From Weeksellaceae bacterium (lineage in GTDB: Bacteria > Bacteroidota > Bacteroidia > Flavobacteriales > Weeksellaceae): a stretch of DNA of 8,747 bases. Shown here piece after piece: positions 6,265 to 8,747 of the stretch (the first letter of the stretch is position 1; each line of letters starts with the position of its first letter). The position numbers were made by a program, and so were the translations under genes. The DNA is taken from assembly GCA_022701475.1 (NCBI GenBank), contig JAKOOI010000115.1:1-8747 (forward strand). The letters are read 5' to 3'. Under the pieces are notes generated by a model. The model did not search any database, was not told where the DNA came from, and saw nothing but the letters and a program-made list of their open reading frames with translations.

Positions 6265-6776
6265 AAATACTGAAATACTGCCCGAATTGTGGCCGGGAAT
6301 CCCTGCACTGGGACGGAGAAAAGAAATGGAGCTGCCCGCTCTGTCAGTTTACCCTGTACAACAACGTTGCAGGTGCTGTAGCGGTAGTCATCAGACATAA
6401 AGATGAGATTTACCTTACCCGCAGGGAAAGGGAGCCTAAAAGGGGAAAACTTGATCTGGCCGGAGGATTTATCGATCCCCGGGAAAGCGCGGAAGAGGCC
6501 TGTAAGCGGGAACTATACGAAGAGCTTCAGATCACGGTAGACGAATCCAGGTTACACTATCTGGCAAGTCTTCCGAACATCTATCAGTATAAGGAAATCG
6601 ATTATCATACCATCGATCTTTTCTACGAATACCGTGTAGAGGAAAAATTCCAGGTGAGCCTTGAAGCTTCTGAGATCTCAGAAGCCTTCTGGATCCCATT
6701 ACAGGAACTGGACCCGGAAGACCTGGCATTTGACTCGCAGAAAACGTTTTTTAACCATTATCTCAATAATAAATAG
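6261..6776 (+). CDS. Zinc-ribbon Nudix hydrolase
   Basis: A 171-residue protein with an N-terminal zinc ribbon (C7xxC10 in KYCPNCG, C25xxC28 in WSCPLCQF) followed by a Nudix fold. Nudix hydrolases cleave nucleoside diphosphates linked to another group. The Nudix box G-x5-E-x7-RE-U-x-EE-x-G-U spans residues 69-91 (GGFIDPRES, then REL, then YEELQI). The metal-binding glutamates E84, E87 and E88 are present, but the penultimate glycine is replaced by Q90. The zinc ribbon resembles that of NADH pyrophosphatase NudC and related proteins, yet it is shorter than NudC and no NudC SQPWPFPxS-type segment is seen, so the substrate is unknown. It overlaps xerD by 4 bp, implying translational coupling in the deaminase-xerD-Nudix transcript. 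Confidence 0.9.
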   Translation: MKILKYCPNCGRESLHWDGEKKWSCPLCQFTLYNNVAGAVAVVIRHKDEIYLTRREREPKRGKLDLAGGFIDPRESAEEACKRELYEELQITVDESRLHYLASLPNIYQYKEIDYHTIDLFYEYRVEEKFQVSLEASEISEAFWIPLQELDPEDLAFDSQKTFFNHYLNNK

Positions 6777-6794
6777 ATAGTTCCTGAAATACAG

Positions 6795-6858
6795 TTCCCG
6801 CAGATAAGAGGCTGTACAGATTCCGACAGGGACCTGTCCTGCACCTTACCTGCGGGAA
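6795..6858. repeat. Large imperfect palindrome in the convergent gap; terminator or REP-like element
   Basis: TTCCCGCAG (6795-6803) pairs with CTGCGGGAA (6850-6858), and after one A/C mismatch TAAG (6805-6808) pairs with CTTA (6845-6848), a 13-bp outer stem. Inside are CTGTACAG (6812-6819) and the hairpin GACAG-GGAC-CTGTC (6825-6838). CGCAG occurs three times, at 6799-6803 (plus strand) and at 6850-6854 and 6861-6865 (minus strand); the first and third extend to CGCAGAT. The gap lies between the stops of two convergent genes, so it may end transcription both ways, with TATTTT (6866-6871) following on the plus strand. The GC-rich palindrome resembles a dispersed intergenic repeat. Confidence 0.55.
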
Positions 6859-6881
6859 ATCTGCGTATTTTAACAATTGAT

Positions 6882-7340
6882 CTAATAGGATCCGGACTCC
6901 AGCAGTCCTTCGAGATATTTAATCAGCAACTCCCTTTCAGCATCGGAAAGATTGGCTTCTTTGTGATAGACGATGTAGCCTGGCATTGGCATTGACCTGT
7001 TCCGAAGGGTCTGCATGGATTGAGTGAGCATGCTTTCCTTGAGATCCTTATTATAGGTATCCCATACAGACAGGTTCATATGTTCACGTCCTTCATTGAC
7101 ATGGCTTTTTACCGACCAGGAAACCGGTGCAATATAAGCATAATCCGGATATACCGTTTCGTCTGAATGGCAATCGTAGCAGGCCCCTTTCAGGAGTCCT
7201 GCAACTTTTTCCGGTGTTTTATTTACATCGGTGAAATTTACCCTGCGATTGATCGGCTGATTCACTTTATCTGTAGGAATCAGCTGTATCAGGGCAAAGC
7301 CTATGCCCGTAAAAAGGAGTATCTTTCCGAAAGTTTTCAT
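6882..7340 (-). CDS. Membrane-anchored haem-binding CxxCH protein
   Basis: A 152-residue protein. Residues 5-22 (GKILLFTGIGFALIQLIP) form one hydrophobic N-terminal segment that should act as a signal anchor, leaving the rest in the periplasm. Residues 54-58 are CYDCH, a c-type cytochrome haem attachment site (C54, C57, H58). After it come SDETVYPDYAYIAPVSW and HVNEGREHMNLS, typical of the Bacteroidota 'haem-binding domain' family (Haem_bd) as I know it. Candidate distal ligands are M117 and M119 in SMPMPGY. Covalent haem is inferred from CxxCH. Electron transfer or haem sensing cannot be told apart here. It begins 9 bp after the stop codon of the Ig-like protein gene, so the two form an operon. 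The ATG at 7338-7340 directly precedes the anchor. Confidence 0.88.
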   Translation of the reverse strand: MKTFGKILLFTGIGFALIQLIPTDKVNQPINRRVNFTDVNKTPEKVAGLLKGACYDCHSDETVYPDYAYIAPVSWSVKSHVNEGREHMNLSVWDTYNKDLKESMLTQSMQTLRNRSMPMPGYIVYHKEANLSDAERELLIKYLEGLLESGSY

Positions 7341-7349
7341 AGATGATTA

Positions 7350-8747
7350 TCACCTTACCGGAGTCAGGGCACTGTTGCCGTTCCTCAGGTTATCATTATT
7401 ATTGAGATCAAGGTCTTTCGGATCTTTTGCCGGAGGTGCGGTGTTATTTTTCGGAGCGCTTAGTTTGGACGGATCCAATACCCGCGTATCTTTCAGGTCC
7501 CATTCCTCATTGCTGTCCCAAAGCGGCCGCACGATTACCGGTTTGTAATAAATGTAAGCATCCTCCGCGAAAACACCATTCTGGAAATCGGCTTCATCCC
7601 AATACTTATTTTCATTGTTATCCACCAGGATTCTCACGATGTATTCTCCGGGCCTGAGGATATTGAATTTGACCTCGTTTCCTTTGGTGTATTTCTGATA
7701 TAGTACTTTATCCGAACTGTCCACCAGCTGTATCCAGTAGCTGGACGCCGGTGCGTTCTGCAGCTTAAAGGTCACGCTGCCGTAATTTTCTACTTTATCC
7801 GCTTCAAAATCGAAACGCTTGGACTGGTAATTCCTGGCATAAAAAGAAGATACGGTTTCTTTCGGAACAATCAGCTGATACTTTTTCCCTGCTGTAAAAT
7901 CAGCTTTTACCAGAATCTGATACGGGTTGGTCTCTGAAATTTTTGCGGTGAACGGCACTGTATTCAGGGTATCCCCTGCAACCCTGAAAGTCCATTTCTC
8001 GGGGCTGATCTTGTCAATGTAGTATTCGGAGCTTATCTTAAAGTCTTCCAAAGGCGGAAGCAGGCTGCCGCCGTTTGCACTGTTGACGTCCATGGCTGTT
8101 TTCGTATTGTAGCGGTAAAACAGGGAAGCATTATACAGCGTATCCTTTTTATTATCTGCATTATACCCGAACTTGAGGTTTTCAGGAGCAGTCTGCCCGA
8201 TGTTGCTTTTTACGGCATCAAACCAGATCCTGACCGAATCGGATTTCGGGGTATGGGTGACTTTATACTCGGTAAGCTTTTCATTCTGCGGCACTACCTT
8301 TACGGTATTCGGCTGCCCCTGGAAGGTCATTACCACTCCGCCGGGAGCATCTTTCATTTCAAGATACTTCAATGGTTTTTTTGAAGGATAGAGTTTAAGG
8401 TTCAGGCCGGAAACCGATTGCTCCACGACCACGGGATCTTTCTGGAAGCCTACCTTTTCCTTTCCGGGATCATAGATGGAATTCCCGTTGTCATCATCAA
8501 AGGCGATGACCCGGTATTTTCCGGGAGCCAGGTAGCTCAGCTCAAAATAGCCGTCATCATCCACTTTGGTGATGTAATACGGCTTTTTCTTATAATCAAC
8601 AGTATCTTTTACAGGATACAACCCTACCACGAATTTATTTTCGCCTGCTTTCTTAACGGATAAAGCATCCCGCACGTCCCCGCTGATGTAGAGATCGTCC
8701 AGCTTGGGCCCGGTGGAAAATGCAAAGTTGAAATACCGCAGGATATT
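7350..8747 (-). CDS. Ig-like-domain cell-envelope protein, N-terminus beyond window edge
   Basis: The frame is open from the right edge to a TGA at 7350-7352, giving 465 residues with the 5' end missing. A GTG at 8673-8675 could be mistaken for a start, but the upstream codons continue smoothly (FSTGPKLDDLYISGDVRDAL), so it is internal. The sequence is rich in beta strands and in aromatic and charged residues, like the Bacteroidota SbsA/Big_5 Ig-like proteins, which carry an N-terminal lipoprotein signal and Ig-like domain that would lie outside the window. Two matching 21-residue segments occur (window residues 73-93 and 364-384), each with LxPGxYxV followed by DxNxNxxxD, the latter resembling a calcium-binding loop. 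The C-terminal 40 residues are hydrophilic and rich in N, P, D and K. The precise role is unknown; surface or outer-membrane location is inferred. Confidence 0.82.
   Translation of the reverse strand, partial: NILRYFNFAFSTGPKLDDLYISGDVRDALSVKKAGENKFVVGLYPVKDTVDYKKKPYYITKVDDDGYFELSYLAPGKYRVIAFDDDNGNSIYDPGKEKVGFQKDPVVVEQSVSGLNLKLYPSKKPLKYLEMKDAPGGVVMTFQGQPNTVKVVPQNEKLTEYKVTHTPKSDSVRIWFDAVKSNIGQTAPENLKFGYNADNKKDTLYNASLFYRYNTKTAMDVNSANGGSLLPPLEDFKISSEYYIDKISPEKWTFRVAGDTLNTVPFTAKISETNPYQILVKADFTAGKKYQLIVPKETVSSFYARNYQSKRFDFEADKVENYGSVTFKLQNAPASSYWIQLVDSSDKVLYQKYTKGNEVKFNILRPGEYIVRILVDNNENKYWDEADFQNGVFAEDAYIYYKPVIVRPLWDSNEEWDLKDTRVLDPSKLSAPKNNTAPPAKDPKDLDLNNNDNLRNGNSALTPVR

Noticed and set aside
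8673..8675. GTG as the start of the Ig-like protein
   Set aside because: The frame continues open to the window edge with family-like sequence (STGPKLDDLYISGDV), so the gene begins outside the window.
1..8747. CRISPR arrays, tRNA, rRNA or toxin-antitoxin genes
   Set aside because: No regularly spaced direct repeats, no cloverleaf or rRNA-like stretch, and no small gene pairs were seen; genes and short gaps account for the window.

Overview
The window looks like chromosomal DNA of a Bacteroidota bacterium of class Flavobacteriia, probably Chryseobacterium or a close relative. Three things point there. The protein families are flavobacterial in style: a small-subunit catalase beside a two-cysteine OxyR, a CxxCH haem-binding anchored protein, and an Ig-like surface protein. 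The promoters fit the Bacteroidota pattern TTTG ... TAnnTTTG. Strong Shine-Dalgarno sequences are absent. The organism call is inference from protein and promoter style, not from a database match.

Layout. (1) 1-1201, minus: metK (S-adenosylmethionine synthase), with its C-terminus cut by the left edge. Its leader (about 1202-1335) holds a convincing SAM-II-type riboswitch just downstream of a textbook TTTG-N20-TAAATTTG promoter. (2) 1430-2380, minus: oxyR, a LysR-type peroxide sensor with both redox cysteines, divergent from 2512-3999, plus: katA, a haem catalase. The 131-bp gap between them carries back-to-back promoters and a TATC-N9-GATA LysR-type box lying on the oxyR -7 element. A 17-bp stem-loop follows katA. 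(3) 4103-6776, plus: enoyl-CoA hydratase/isomerase, a dCMP-deaminase-like enzyme, XerD and a zinc-ribbon Nudix hydrolase. The last three are packed tightly (7-bp gap, then a 4-bp overlap) and look like one transcript. (4) 6777-6881: a convergent gap filled by a large imperfect palindrome containing three CGCAG copies, either a terminator or a REP-like repeat. (5) 6882-8747, minus: a probable two-gene envelope operon of an Ig-like surface protein (5' end beyond the right edge) followed after 9 bp by a membrane-anchored haem-binding CxxCH protein.

How the genes work together. SAM should feed back on metK through its own leader RNA. OxyR should sense peroxide, drive katA and repress itself from the shared gap. 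The rest is core metabolism, nucleotide handling and chromosome-dimer resolution. No phage, IS element, CRISPR array, tRNA or rRNA was seen. The most notable item is the metK riboswitch; the remaining genes are ordinary families, and I did not find an undescribed multigene system.
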